Positions 43,828 through 52,599 of a DNA stretch of 64,000 bases are shown piece by piece (position 1 is the first letter of the stretch; each line of letters begins with the position of its first letter). A model generated the notes under the pieces. The model did no database searches, had not been told where the DNA came from, and saw only the letters and a list, made by a program, of their open reading frames with translations. The translations under genes and the position numbers were made by a program. Source of the DNA: Nitrospira_D sp019636945 (GTDB lineage: Bacteria > Nitrospirota > Nitrospiria > Nitrospirales > Nitrospiraceae); the NCBI RefSeq assembly GCF_047338595.1, contig NZ_JBLFBO010000012.1, positions 1-64,000 of the forward strand, read 5' to 3'.

Positions 43828-44190
43828 TTATTCCAGCAGATACTCCAACCATTCGGGTTCTTTTTTTCGATCGGCTCGTAACTCCACTCCAAACCATCGC
43901 CCGTTCACCCAAGAGACGGTGGCTTGGGGAATGCAGAGCGGACTGTCCCGATCCGGCAGTTCGAGGAATAGACCGAGCTCCATGCCGACCTGTACATGTT
44001 GATTTCCTTGGATGCGGAATCCATATCGGCTCAGGTCGGTGATGGTGCCGTGTCCGATGATGATGTCGTTTCCTTCTGAACCGGAGTATCGTACTTTAAA
44101 GGTTCCTCCTATGCGAGGCTCTCGTCGGCGGTCAGAGTCGAGATGGACTGCCTCCTGTTTGGCTTTTGCTGTCGATTTCCACCACTTCAC
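43828..44190 (-). CDS. PilZ-domain protein
   Basis: GTG 44190 is chosen as start because GGGAGAG lies about seven bases upstream; the frame could extend to an ATG-equivalent at 44229 without such a site. The 120-residue protein has RRREPRIGGTFKVRYSG (the RxxxR motif of PilZ in the form RREPR) and TDLSRYGFRIQG (the D-x-S-x-x-G motif in the form DLSRYG). Both are needed to bind cyclic di-GMP. VSWVNGRWFGVEL completes the beta barrel. A stand-alone PilZ protein acts as a c-di-GMP effector, often on motility, pili or polysaccharide export. Confidence 0.85.
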   Translation of the reverse strand: MKWWKSTAKAKQEAVHLDSDRRREPRIGGTFKVRYSGSEGNDIIIGHGTITDLSRYGFRIQGNQHVQVGMELGLFLELPDRDSPLCIPQATVSWVNGRWFGVELRADRKKEPEWLEYLLE

Positions 44191-44430
44191 AGGTCTCTCC
44201 CTGCCTGGGTTACAAAGATGAATCGGCAATCCGCTGGTACAACTTGAGGGACATGAGGATGGCTTGCTTCATACTTCTTCGTCGGGAATGGGATCTGCCG
44301 CCAGGGGGCACACTCCGCCATGTTGAAGACGAAATGCACCTCCTTAACCAGTAGGTCTTCGTCGATAAGAATCTCGGGGGAACCCCAGTGCGGAGGCGGT
44401 GTCCGCATGGAGTGTGCCTGAGAGAGGCGG

Positions 44431-44790
44431 TCACTTCTTTGGCAGCTCACCTTTCGGCACGATCAGGGCCTGTCCTGCCGTGATGGTGAGCTGTTCCACC
44501 ATTTGCTTGAGGCGTTCTTGGTCAGGGGCTTCAATTGTCAGAAATTCAACTCCAATACCTTGAGCTCCGGACCATCGAACCGTTCCCTTGCTGACATGGA
44601 TTGGGGTGGTGTCCGCTTCAACTTGGAGAAACAGTTCGACCTGCATGCCGGTGAATGGGCGGAGGGTACTTTCCAACCGGCATCCTTTCAGTGAAAGGTC
44701 CTTTACCAGTGCGTTGTATCGCAATTTATCGCGTTGGACCAGCGTGCTGGGAGCTGAGACCGGGAATCGCGGAAATTTCCGAACAACCAT
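44431..44790 (-). CDS. PilZ-domain protein
   Basis: The 119-residue protein carries RKFPRFPVSAPSTLVQ (R-x-x-x-R form RKFPR), VKDLSLKGCRLE (D-x-S-x-x-G form DLSLKG), and VRWSGAQGIGVEFLTI, which together define a c-di-GMP-binding PilZ barrel. A short helical tail (DQERLKQMVEQL) follows. It lies 240 bases upstream of another PilZ gene in the same direction. The two share only the domain pattern. No adjacent effector gene indicates which process it controls. Confidence 0.85.
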   Translation of the reverse strand: MVVRKFPRFPVSAPSTLVQRDKLRYNALVKDLSLKGCRLESTLRPFTGMQVELFLQVEADTTPIHVSKGTVRWSGAQGIGVEFLTIEAPDQERLKQMVEQLTITAGQALIVPKGELPKK

Positions 44791-45000
44791 CTCGTATACC
44801 TTTGACAGGTCCCGCTGCTGTCAATGCACGGGCCCTAGGCTTGTGAGGGTTCTACTACTGTGAAGCAATGAACCGGGTTCGATCACTCTACAGAGCAGGC
44901 TATGTGGTGAAGGCGCTCTTGTCAATGAAAAGCCCGATCTAAACAGCCGTAAAACAGGCGGGACTTGTGGACTGTTCTCCAGTGTGGTCGTCTTCTGGCA

Positions 45001-45483
45001 TCACCAGCGGTAGCCCCAATAGCCGAAATGCCGGTACCCCCAATATGGGCGGTCGTACGGCGAGGCGTAGAACGCAGCGCTTCCAAAATGGAGACCTAAA
45101 CCGAGTCCAAGTCCAAGGGCCGGTGACAAGGCGTAGCCATAGGGATAACCGTAGGAGAAGGGTACGACGCTGGTCATGGGGCGCTCCGCCAGCTGTCGTT
45201 GCAAATTGGTCGTCGCGGCAGATTGCCGGTCGAGTTGATCCTTGAGTTGACCGACGGTACTTTGCTGCGCCTGGAGTTTTCCTTCCAGCTCAGCGATTTT
45301 CTTTTGTTGCGCTTCCATGAAGGCATTCACGCAACGGGTTTGTGCGTCTGCTGTATAGGTCGAACATTCCCAAGGCACTTGGAGTGTTTCGGCTTCGGAT
45401 GAAAATGGGGTGAGGATACTAACTAAAATTCCGGCGAAGACCGAGGCTCGCAACCATTGATCCCGGAAGGTTTCCCATTTCAT
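45001..45483 (-). CDS. Exported protein with coiled coil and Gly/Tyr-rich tail
   Basis: ATG 45483 is chosen because AGGAGGAA lies about seven bases upstream; the frame extends to 45519. The 160-residue protein has a signal peptide (MKWETFRDQWLRASVFAGILVSILTPFSSEAET), then two Cys (CSTYTADAQTRC), a coiled coil (about 62-100, QQKKIAELEGKLQAQQSTVG) and a tail rich in Gly, Tyr and aromatic residues (YGYPYGYALSPALGLGLGLG, then WGYRHFGYWGYRW). It appears to be a periplasmic or outer-membrane-associated protein. I know no family for it. Confidence 0.7.
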   Translation of the reverse strand: MKWETFRDQWLRASVFAGILVSILTPFSSEAETLQVPWECSTYTADAQTRCVNAFMEAQQKKIAELEGKLQAQQSTVGQLKDQLDRQSAATTNLQRQLAERPMTSVVPFSYGYPYGYALSPALGLGLGLGLHFGSAAFYASPYDRPYWGYRHFGYWGYRW

Positions 45484-45660
45484 AGCCTTCCTCCTGTGCA
45501 GCTGGTTAGAGGTTACCATGCGGATTTTACTTTGAACAGACGGCGTTCATTCTTCGGAGGGGGTGATCTGATGGGCGTGATCGAACGGCCTGTTTGATTT
45601 TTGGAGAACGAGACTTCTACAATGCGACCGGTCATGCGAGTGTGAGTATAGGTTCGGCAC

Positions 45661-46374
45661 ATGCCTGGGCGACGCATTTCCAAGAAGAAAAAATCACAAA
45701 AGGTAGCCCTCCCGGATCTTTCCGCCAAGCGTCGGTTTCAGCAGCGACTCTTGAAGTGGTATGGGGAGTATGGTCGAGATTTGCCTTGGCGAAAAACATC
45801 GGATCCCTATCACATCCTCGTATCCGAGGTAATGTTGCAACAGACGCAGGTTGATCGAGTCATTCCCAAGTACAGGGAGTTTCTCGAACGATATCCGAGC
45901 TTTGAGGATTTGGCCGAGGCACCGGTGGCTGATGTGAAGAAGACGTGGTACCCGCTGGGATACAACGTTCGTCCGGAACGATTGCACGGGATTGCCTGTG
46001 AAACAGTGGAACGGTATGGGGGAAAGCTTCCCAGCGATGCGGAGGAGTTGCTTTCGTTCAAAGGAATTGGGCGGTATACCGCGGGGGCGATTCGCTCCTT
46101 TGCATTCAATGAAGATGCCCCTATCCTCGACACAAACGTGATACGGGTTCTGCACAGAGTGTTTGTTGCCGAAGGGGATCCGAAAGCGCAGAAGCCGATG
46201 CTCTGGGAATTGTCGGAAGCTCTCATTCCTCCGAAGAAGGGATACGACTTCAATCAGGCGATCATGGACTTTGGGGCGATGGTCTGTACGGCGCGCGATC
46301 CTTATTGTCTGCTCTGTCCGATGAAGTCGTTCTGCAAGACCTATCCATTCAGTCCGATGGAACGGAGACCGTAG
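45661..46374 (+). CDS. mutY: A/G-specific adenine glycosylase core (MutY-like, lacking C-terminal domain)
   Basis: The 237-residue enzyme removes adenine mispaired with 8-oxoguanine. The basic N-terminus precedes an HhH-GPD fold: PWRKTSDPYHILVSEVMLQQTQVDRVIPKY contains the catalytic Glu. FKGIGRYTAGAIRSFAFN is the helix-hairpin-helix. ILDTNVIRVLHR carries the catalytic Asp. CTARDPYCLLCPMKSFC is the [4Fe-4S] loop with spacing C-x6-C-x2-C-x5-C. Typical MutY is about 350 residues and ends in a MutT-like domain that recognises 8-oxoguanine. That domain is missing here, and a separate MutT-like NUDIX gene starts ten bases downstream. Confidence 0.9.
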   Translation: MPGRRISKKKKSQKVALPDLSAKRRFQQRLLKWYGEYGRDLPWRKTSDPYHILVSEVMLQQTQVDRVIPKYREFLERYPSFEDLAEAPVADVKKTWYPLGYNVRPERLHGIACETVERYGGKLPSDAEELLSFKGIGRYTAGAIRSFAFNEDAPILDTNVIRVLHRVFVAEGDPKAQKPMLWELSEALIPPKKGYDFNQAIMDFGAMVCTARDPYCLLCPMKSFCKTYPFSPMERRP

Positions 46375-46384
46375 CAGGGTGCCT

Positions 46385-46789
46385 ATGCAGGTCATAGAGG
46401 TGGCAGCTGGCCTGATCAAACGGAATAATCGCTATTTGATCGCTCGTCGGAAGGCCGGTGTTCATCTTGCCGGGTTCTGGGAGTTCCCCGGGGGTAAGCG
46501 GGAAGCCGGTGAATCCCTTGCGGACTGTTTGCGGAGAGAGCTATGGGAGGAACTCAGCATTCAGATCGATTCTCCCATCCGCTATCAAGTCATTCGGCAT
46601 GAGTATTCCGACAAGGTTGTTGAGCTTCATTTCTTTCACTGCGCGATCGAACAGGGAGAGCCGGTACCTCTGGGATGTGAGGAAATTCGATGGGTCCTTC
46701 CGGAGGAACTGACGCAGTTTACATTCCCTCCGGCCGATTACGCCGTGATTCAGTCTCTGCAGCGTGAAGCCTTGGGAGTGTCGCGATGA
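46385..46789 (+). CDS. mutT: MutT-like NUDIX hydrolase
   Basis: The 134-residue protein (from ATG 46385; a GTG lies six bases upstream) has an intact NUDIX box in GGKREAGESLADCLRRELWEEL, with G-x5-E-x7-R-E-x2-E-E conserved. EFPGGKREAGE and the start VIEVAAGLIKRNNRYLIARRKAG are typical of MutT, the 8-oxo-dGTP pyrophosphatase. Its position directly behind a MutY core without a C-terminal domain suggests two alternatives: an independent nucleotide-pool sanitising enzyme, or a split MutY C-terminal domain that kept catalysis. The gene overlaps the next one by four bases (ATGA). Confidence 0.88.
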   Translation: MQVIEVAAGLIKRNNRYLIARRKAGVHLAGFWEFPGGKREAGESLADCLRRELWEELSIQIDSPIRYQVIRHEYSDKVVELHFFHCAIEQGEPVPLGCEEIRWVLPEELTQFTFPPADYAVIQSLQREALGVSR

Positions 46790-47502
46790 AGGTTGTGCTC
46801 GATATCGAAACGGTCCAAGCGCCTCGTGAGGAGTGGGCTCGTCTTGTAGGGAAGCCTGCTGAATGTCAGGGCCTTGTTCCTGGGGAACCAGGCTACGACC
46901 TCTTTACGGCGGGTGCGGTGGAGGAAGCGCGTCGTGCGGACGATGAAGCGTACACGAAATCAGCGTTTGATGGGACGTTCAGCCGCATCGTCTGCATCGG
47001 CCTGCTGGAATTTTCCGATCAGATGGAGGCGCGCAGCGCCATTGCCTGGTACGGGGCGAATGAGCGCGAGTTGCTTCGACAATTTTGGGCCAGGTTGGCT
47101 CAGGACCGGCCGACTTTATACATCACGCATAACGGGCTGGGTTTTGATCTTCCTTTTATCAAGAAACGATCGATCATCAATCAGGTAAAACCCAGTGTTG
47201 AAATCAATCTTGCAAAATTTCGGACCGAGCCGGTGTATGACACGATGGCCATTTGGAGCAATTGGGATACGAGAGGCTGGGTCAAGCTCGATGTATTGGC
47301 CCGAGCACTACAGGTCGACACGAAGTCAGGTAGCGGGGAACAGGTCGCCGAAATGTGGGAGAAGCGGCAAGGACGCGAACTGGCGCAGTATTGCTTACAG
47401 GATACCTACGTGACCTATGCCTGTTACAGCCGCATGAATTTCCGCCAGCCGCTTTCCAGAGAAGTCATTCTGCTGCAACCGGAATTGTGCGACATCGGCT
47501 GA
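46786..47502 (+). CDS. Predicted 3'-5' exonuclease (DnaQ fold, PolB-related)
   Basis: The 238-residue protein has the three exonuclease motifs of the DEDD superfamily: MKVVLDIETV (Exo I, D-x-E), ITHNGLGFDLPFIKKRS (Exo II) and YCLQDTYVTYACY (Exo III, D of the YxxxD type). It matches the group of predicted exonucleases related to the proofreading domain of DNA polymerase B. It overlaps the MutT-like gene by four bases, giving a three-gene repair operon with MutY and MutT. A role in DNA repair is inferred from the operon. Confidence 0.85.
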   Translation: MKVVLDIETVQAPREEWARLVGKPAECQGLVPGEPGYDLFTAGAVEEARRADDEAYTKSAFDGTFSRIVCIGLLEFSDQMEARSAIAWYGANERELLRQFWARLAQDRPTLYITHNGLGFDLPFIKKRSIINQVKPSVEINLAKFRTEPVYDTMAIWSNWDTRGWVKLDVLARALQVDTKSGSGEQVAEMWEKRQGRELAQYCLQDTYVTYACYSRMNFRQPLSREVILLQPELCDIG

Positions 47503-47514
47503 ATCGATTGATGC

Positions 47515-48489
47515 TCAACGCGTCCGGTGCGCTTCCGCCGTTTTCTTCTTCGGTGCCGACGGAGCTGAGGCTTTGCTGGCCTTCAAGGCTTTGATTTCGT
47601 CCGTCCGCTGCCGGAGTTCCTTCTTGACCAACGTGGCTTCTTTCTTCAGCGTCGCAATCTCGGAATCTTTCAGTTTGTTGGCCTCCCGCGCTGCTCGGAG
47701 CTCGTCCAGTTTTCTGTTGAGCAATTCATCGGTGCTCAACTGGAGTGCGTCTGCTTCGGTCCTCGGGTGGGCTGAGGTTTCTGAAGGATCAAGAGAGGCC
47801 TCGTCGTCCCGCGACGGAAGGGTTTCTGCGACCCGAGTACTCGCTACAGATGAGGCAGAGTCTTTTGGAACGTCGGTTGCGACAACCGATCCAGGTGCCG
47901 AAGCCTTAGCAATCGCCTGGTAGTCGATTACCAGGGTCATGGCTCCCTTTCCCATCGCCACAAAGGAAGGGGCCTTTTCGATACGAGCGGCAGCTGGAAG
48001 AGAGAATCTCTGCCTCTTGTTCGCTTGTGCGGAAGCGATCGTCAGATAGAGGGACCCCTTGTGCACATAGAGGGTGCCCGCTGTGGGTTCAGCGCCTGAC
48101 CCTGCCGATGAAAACACCTTGAAACCGACAATCTGCTCCGGTTTCGCTTCTGATAGACCTTGGGCTAGCAGGGGAGCAAGAAACTCGGCGTCTTCATCGC
48201 TGAATACTCTCATCGGCTTGCTGCCACTGGCGGGCATGTTGGATAACGGTTTGGTGGCGTCCTCGATTGCCACTCCTTTGACGACCGTGCGGATGGTCAT
48301 CTGGTCGATCGTCGCCGGATGGCTCGCCTCAAACGACCAATCGGCGATGTCTTTGAGATAGACGGATCCCTTCGTGGTTTTCGCAACTTTTGATTCTCCT
48401 GAGAGCGTGGAACATCCGGTCACGATCAGGTTGATGGCTAGAAAGGCCCCGGCATACTGAGCACCGCGGAGGCTCAACCGTGCGTACAT
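47515..48489 (-). CDS. Lipoprotein with C-terminal coiled coil
   Basis: ATG 48489 is chosen because AAGGAGA lies about seven bases upstream. The 324-residue protein has a lipoprotein signal (MYARLSLRGAQYAGAFLAIN...IVTGC) with lipobox VTGC. The central part (about 40-200) has mixed alpha/beta character (WSFEASHPATIDQMTIRTVVKGVAIED). A Ser/Ala/Asp-rich linker follows, then a coiled coil (about 250-305, RKLDELRAAREANKLKDSEI) and a Lys/Ala-rich end. I recognise no family. It is convergent with the repair operon. Confidence 0.72.
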   Translation of the reverse strand: MYARLSLRGAQYAGAFLAINLIVTGCSTLSGESKVAKTTKGSVYLKDIADWSFEASHPATIDQMTIRTVVKGVAIEDATKPLSNMPASGSKPMRVFSDEDAEFLAPLLAQGLSEAKPEQIVGFKVFSSAGSGAEPTAGTLYVHKGSLYLTIASAQANKRQRFSLPAAARIEKAPSFVAMGKGAMTLVIDYQAIAKASAPGSVVATDVPKDSASSVASTRVAETLPSRDDEASLDPSETSAHPRTEADALQLSTDELLNRKLDELRAAREANKLKDSEIATLKKEATLVKKELRQRTDEIKALKASKASAPSAPKKKTAEAHRTR

Positions 48490-48577
48490 AGGAAGTCTCC
48501 TTCTGCTTGTACTATTCTCAAGAAGTATCATGACTCTGCGATGAGGCCCATGAGTTTTCGTATTTCTGAATACTGTG

Positions 48578-48715
48578 CTACCAAATGCCGAGGCCCATGA
48601 GTACCATGCCTATGGCCAACCAACCGACGACCCCGACAGAAATGATTGTTTCGAGCGTGATGCCAGAATCGGGCTGGTTGGGACCGGGCTTTGAATCAGA
48701 GTCTTGGGGTTTCAT
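48578..48715 (-). CDS. 45-residue single-span membrane peptide
   Basis: A short minus-strand frame encodes MKPQDSDSKPGPNQPDSGIT followed by a hydrophobic helix (LETIISVGVVGWLAIGMVLM) and a GLGIW end. GGTGAG lies about eight bases upstream of its ATG at 48715. The clean split into a polar, Pro-rich head and one membrane span at the C-terminus, plus a ribosome-binding site, supports a real small protein. It lies 89 bases upstream of the lipoprotein gene in the same direction. Confidence 0.55.
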   Translation of the reverse strand: MKPQDSDSKPGPNQPDSGITLETIISVGVVGWLAIGMVLMGLGIW

Positions 48716-49137
48716 GACCGCTGCTCACCCACTTCGGTGCACAAGAAGTCGGACGTCGAGAGTACAGCAAGGTCCATGCCTTCTTGGTGTTTGATGGAGA
48801 CGGTGGGGAGCGGTTGGTGGTCAGTTGCAATCTGTCTCTTATGGAGAGGTGCAGTCGAACAGAGAGCTTAAAGAAGCTTCCTGAAGGATTGCCATGAATC
48901 CACACGGAAAGTCATGGAGTTAGAACGGGATCACTCGTTCAGTAGGAAGGAGAGGGAGGGAAAGCATTGAGTGAGGAAACGATTCTAAGGATGGCGAATG
49001 CGAGAGGGACCGGAGAAGCGGGGGGGGAAACTTGTCAGAAAACCATCGGGAGATGTTGTCAGAAAATGTTCACTATGATGGGTGGCTGTACATAATCGAA
49101 CGTGTGGATGAGTCGTCCCGTTGGTCGCCGCTAGACG
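48716..49137. other. Non-coding stretch between small membrane peptide and miaB
   Basis: No gene, RNA or strong hairpin was found in these 422 bases. A run of eight G lies near 49020, and two TTGTCAGAAAA repeats lie at about 49032 and 49055. Confidence 0.35.
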
Positions 49138-50469
49138 TTATGCGCCATACAACGTTGCAGCAGAGGCGTCAACGATGTGTTTCGTCAGAAATGTGCCCGG
49201 CTCAGCGTGGCCGGTGTGTTTGTCCCAAACGACCGTGATGTTTCCGTCGGTTTTTCCCATACCCTGCGTTGAGGATCTGGTTGCATCGCCTTCGACCAAG
49301 ACTTCTATGGTCTTTCCGATGTAGCGCCGGTTGCGCTCCGCCGTAATGGCACGTTGAATCTCGACCAACCTGGTTACCCGCTGGCCCTTCAGCTGATCCG
49401 GCACATCGTCGGCATACTTTCGTGCGGCAATCGTGTTTTTCCGTTCCGAGTATTTGAAAATATAGGCTGAGTCGAGCTGGGCCTGTTCCAGCAGGCGAAC
49501 GGTAGCCTGGAAGTCTTCATCAGATTCGGAACAGAACCCACAGATGATGTCCGTGGTCAGGACAATACAAGGGATCGTCATCCGAATGCGCTCAACCAAT
49601 GCCAGATATTCGGCTCCCGTGTAGGTTCGCCCCATCAGCTCAAGAATCCGATCGCTTCCCGCCTGAAGCGGCAGATGAATGTGCTTGCAGATCCTTGGAT
49701 GTGTGGCGATGGCCTCGATCAGTGCCGGAGGAAAGTCTTTAGGGTGTGGAGAAGTAAACCGGACTCGTTCAATACCGGGCTGGTCTGCGACGGCGCTGAT
49801 GAGCCTGGCAAAGTCCCATTCTTCATGACGGTAGGAATTCACATTCTGGCCAAGCAACGTGATCTGCTTGAACCCGCGGCTTGCAGCATCACGAGCTTCG
49901 AGCAGGATAGATTCAGGGTCGCGGGACCGTTCACGTCCCCTGGTATAGGGGACGACACAGAAGGAGCAAAAATTGTCGCAGCCTCGCATGACGGTGATCC
50001 AAGCATTGACCCCGTCATTGCGGTCCGGGAGGATCCCTTCATACGTCTCATACTCCGAAAGATCGAGCGCAAACCTCTTCCGCGCGAGTCCTTGTTCTTG
50101 GGCGTCCAGTGCCGTCGTCAACAACGAGGGAAGTTGTCGGTACGAATCCGGTCCAGCCAAGACATCGATGAGAGGCTCCTTGTCAGCCAGCTCGCTTTTG
50201 AGATTCTGAGCCATGCAACCAAGCACACCGACCACCAGCGGGCGTTGCTTTTTTACTGCCTTGAGCTCGGAAAGATGGAGATAGATCTTTTTGTGAGCAT
50301 TCTCCCTGATTGCGCAGGTGTTGACTAAGACCACATCGGCCCGTTCACGGTCCTCAGTGAAGACAAACCCCTCCTGTTTCAGCATCGCACGAACGAGTTC
50401 GCTGTCGGATTCGTTCATTTGACATCCGAACGTTTCGATATGGACAAGAGGAAGGGTTTTTACACTCAT
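49138..50469 (-). CDS. miaB: tRNA-2-methylthio-N6-isopentenyladenosine synthase MiaB
   Basis: The 443-residue radical SAM enzyme adds a methylthio group to i6A37 of tRNAs reading UNN codons. The N-terminal UPF0004 domain starts VHIETFGCQMNESDSELV and holds three Cys for the auxiliary cluster (also NTCAIRENAHKK and GVLGCMAQ). The radical SAM motif is GCDNFCSFCVVPYTRGRERSR (about residue 160). A C-terminal TRAM domain follows (RRYIGKTIEVLVEGDATRSS). FGCQMNESDSE and the length separate it from MtaB and RimO. It overlaps the upstream mtaB-like gene by four bases. Confidence 0.95.
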   Translation of the reverse strand: MSVKTLPLVHIETFGCQMNESDSELVRAMLKQEGFVFTEDRERADVVLVNTCAIRENAHKKIYLHLSELKAVKKQRPLVVGVLGCMAQNLKSELADKEPLIDVLAGPDSYRQLPSLLTTALDAQEQGLARKRFALDLSEYETYEGILPDRNDGVNAWITVMRGCDNFCSFCVVPYTRGRERSRDPESILLEARDAASRGFKQITLLGQNVNSYRHEEWDFARLISAVADQPGIERVRFTSPHPKDFPPALIEAIATHPRICKHIHLPLQAGSDRILELMGRTYTGAEYLALVERIRMTIPCIVLTTDIICGFCSESDEDFQATVRLLEQAQLDSAYIFKYSERKNTIAARKYADDVPDQLKGQRVTRLVEIQRAITAERNRRYIGKTIEVLVEGDATRSSTQGMGKTDGNITVVWDKHTGHAEPGTFLTKHIVDASAATLYGA

Positions 50470-51803
50470 AGCAGTGCCGGGGTCGAGTTCATTGTTTGGG
50501 CCGAGGCGATATGGCCGAATCCGTAGCGGTCTGTCGCAGCGGTAATCGTCACAGGCATGATCTGATTCTGAAGATCGGCAGAGTCTGTCACCGCCACTCT
50601 CGTAAAGTTAGGAGTGGTGCCGAATCGATAGGCGCTGCGGGTTCCGGCTTCGAACAGGACCGCCACTGTCTTTCCAATTTGCTTATTGTGAAAAGCCAGC
50701 CGCTTGGCACGATCCAGTTCCAGCAACAGATCGGTACGTTTCTTTATCGATGGCGACGAGACCTGCGGTTTGAGACGGGCGGCTGCCGTGCCAGGCCTGA
50801 TGGAGTAGGGAAAGGCATGGATATACGAAAACGGAAGGTCCATCGCGACCGCGAGGGTGTTTTGAAACGCCTTATCCGTCTCTCCCGGGAATCCTACCAT
50901 CAGATCTGTTCCAAGGCCGAGGTCGGGAATCTTGGCGAATGCTCTGTCAATTAATGCACTATACTCCTTGATCGTATGGCGGCGGTTCATGGCCTGTAAG
51001 ATCTGGTCATCCCCGCTTTGCAGAGGAATGTGCAGATAGGGACAGAACTTTTTGGATGAGGCTAGGAGGTCGAGCAATTCGTCGGTGACGGTCGTGGGTT
51101 CGATCGACGAAATGCGAATGCGTTCAAGATCCGAGATATCATCGAGGCGGCGAAGCATCGTGAAGAAGTCAACGCCCTGCTGCCTGTATTGGCCGATGTT
51201 CACTCCGGTCAGCACAATCTCCTTATAGCCTCCGTCCGTCAGACTCCGGACCTCGCCGAGAATATCGTCAAGCTTCCGGCTACGCTCATGTCCCCGTGCG
51301 AACGGAATGATGCAGAAGCTGCACATGGCGCTGCAGCCGTCCTGTATCTTGAGTAAGGCCCGAGTTGAGTCGGGCTCGGCGAAGTAGGGCAGATCAAAGT
51401 CTTCTCGCGAGATCGTCTTAGTGTGGTGAACCTCCGCAGTCGGCCGTTTTTGCAATTCATGAGGGGGAGGAAGGTATGCCGGCAGGTCCAGTTTGAACTG
51501 CTGACCGACAATGAGATCGATCCCGGTTTGGTGGGTGAGGGTTTCCATCCCTGTTTGCGCGTAACAGCCGGTTACGGCAATGAAGGCATGGGGAGAGTGT
51601 TTCAGTGTTTTACGGATCAGGTAGCGCGAAGTGCGTTCAGCGTCCTCCGTCACGGAACAGGTATTGAGGATCAGCACATCGGTGGGTTGGCCGAACTCGA
51701 CGAGCTCAAACCCCTTTCGCCTGAGTCCCTCTCCAAGGATCGAGGTTTCGGCTTGATTCAGCCGGCAGCCGAGCGTATGTAGAGAGGCACGGGTTGTTCC
51801 CAT
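50466..51803 (-). CDS. mtaB: tRNA (N6-threonylcarbamoyladenosine37-C2) methylthiotransferase MtaB-like
   Basis: Start ATG 51803 (MGTTRASLHTLGCRLNQAET) is chosen since methylthiotransferases begin directly with this strand; the open frame extends to 51893. The 445-residue protein has the UPF0004 Cys residues (HTLGCRLNQAET, LNTCSVTEDAERTSR, AVTGCYAQTG) and the radical SAM motif IQDGCSAMCSFCIIPFARG near residue 158. 'TLGCRLNQ' and 'IQDGC...CSFC' are diagnostic for MtaB rather than MiaB or RimO. A TRAM-like end follows. It modifies t6A37 to ms2t6A in tRNAs reading ANN codons. Paired with miaB in one operon. Confidence 0.92.
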   Translation of the reverse strand: MGTTRASLHTLGCRLNQAETSILGEGLRRKGFELVEFGQPTDVLILNTCSVTEDAERTSRYLIRKTLKHSPHAFIAVTGCYAQTGMETLTHQTGIDLIVGQQFKLDLPAYLPPPHELQKRPTAEVHHTKTISREDFDLPYFAEPDSTRALLKIQDGCSAMCSFCIIPFARGHERSRKLDDILGEVRSLTDGGYKEIVLTGVNIGQYRQQGVDFFTMLRRLDDISDLERIRISSIEPTTVTDELLDLLASSKKFCPYLHIPLQSGDDQILQAMNRRHTIKEYSALIDRAFAKIPDLGLGTDLMVGFPGETDKAFQNTLAVAMDLPFSYIHAFPYSIRPGTAAARLKPQVSSPSIKKRTDLLLELDRAKRLAFHNKQIGKTVAVLFEAGTRSAYRFGTTPNFTRVAVTDSADLQNQIMPVTITAATDRYGFGHIASAQTMNSTPALL

Positions 51804-51928
51804 AGTGGTGGCATTATAGGGGGGGCGTGCGTCATCCAGCAAGGTTGCTTCGCCATCGACACCGCTCATTCCATCGCCATCTGGTGGCTGCATGGAGGGA
51901 ACAACGTCGTCGAGTCTTGGTGTGACGG

Positions 51929-52333
51929 ATGATGCAGGTGCTTGCCATTCTATCGGTTTCTCTGTGGCTTCTAGCTGGTTTCCCCTCCGTAGGGTGGGGG
52001 AAAGATACCCTTCCGGTTGAGCCTGATCTCAACTCTCGTGTTGATGAGCTCTACGACCATGAAGCCCGTCTGTTCATTCTCCTCTATTCCCTGAAAGGCA
52101 ATGGGGAGATTGATTATGTGACTGGCCGACTGGTTCAGGAGTATTCGCGCAGCAGCTACGGCAATCCCGTGTATCAGACGGAAGTCCAGCCCTTGTTCTA
52201 TTGGTGGAACCACACGATGTGGAGTGATCCTGAGGAGGACGGAGTCAACGGCAATGAACGGGTCTATCAAGAAAACACTGAATTCGATCTGTCTCGATAC
52301 AAACCCTGCTTGTTTAATGGACAACCCTGTTAG
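51929..52333 (+). CDS. Small exported hypothetical protein
   Basis: The 134-residue protein has a signal peptide (MMQVLAILSVSLWLLAGFPSVGWG/KD). The mature part reads PDLNSRVDELYDHEARLFILLYSLKGNGEIDYVTGR and ends with YKPCLFNGQPC, whose two Cys could form a disulfide in the periplasm. FYWWNHTMWSDPEEDGVNGNERVYQ is acidic and could bind a cation, but no EF-hand consensus is met. I recognise no family. It diverges from the mtaB/miaB operon. Confidence 0.65.
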   Translation: MMQVLAILSVSLWLLAGFPSVGWGKDTLPVEPDLNSRVDELYDHEARLFILLYSLKGNGEIDYVTGRLVQEYSRSSYGNPVYQTEVQPLFYWWNHTMWSDPEEDGVNGNERVYQENTEFDLSRYKPCLFNGQPC

Positions 52334-52389
52334 CAGGATGCTGAAACGCCTTTCAGCCTCGTTCTCGCCTCGCTTTCAAGCGTGTGAAG

Positions 52390-52442
52390 CGTATCTCGTG
52401 AAGCGTCGTTCGCTAGGGAGATACGAAATACGAACAACGAGG
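52390..52442. repeat. Intergenic repeat with inverted CGTATCTC/GAGATACG arms
   Basis: CGTATCTC (52390-52397) and GAGATACG (52418-52425) form an 8-bp stem with a 20-base loop, followed by GAAATACGAACAACGAG. A related sequence lies at 33263-33312. The two copies in unrelated intergenic gaps suggest a dispersed repetitive extragenic element of this genome. Confidence 0.5.
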
Positions 52443-52599
52443 TGCCGTCGTTCCTACGCTGGCCGATGAAGCCAGCCCAGCTTGTTTTGTGATTCTGCTG
52501 AGCTGCATCGGGAGGCGATGATATCCTGCGTTCCACTGAGGCCTATTTGCTGCTCATAGACCCGTCTAATTCTATCTGCTCTTATATGGGTGCGTTTCT

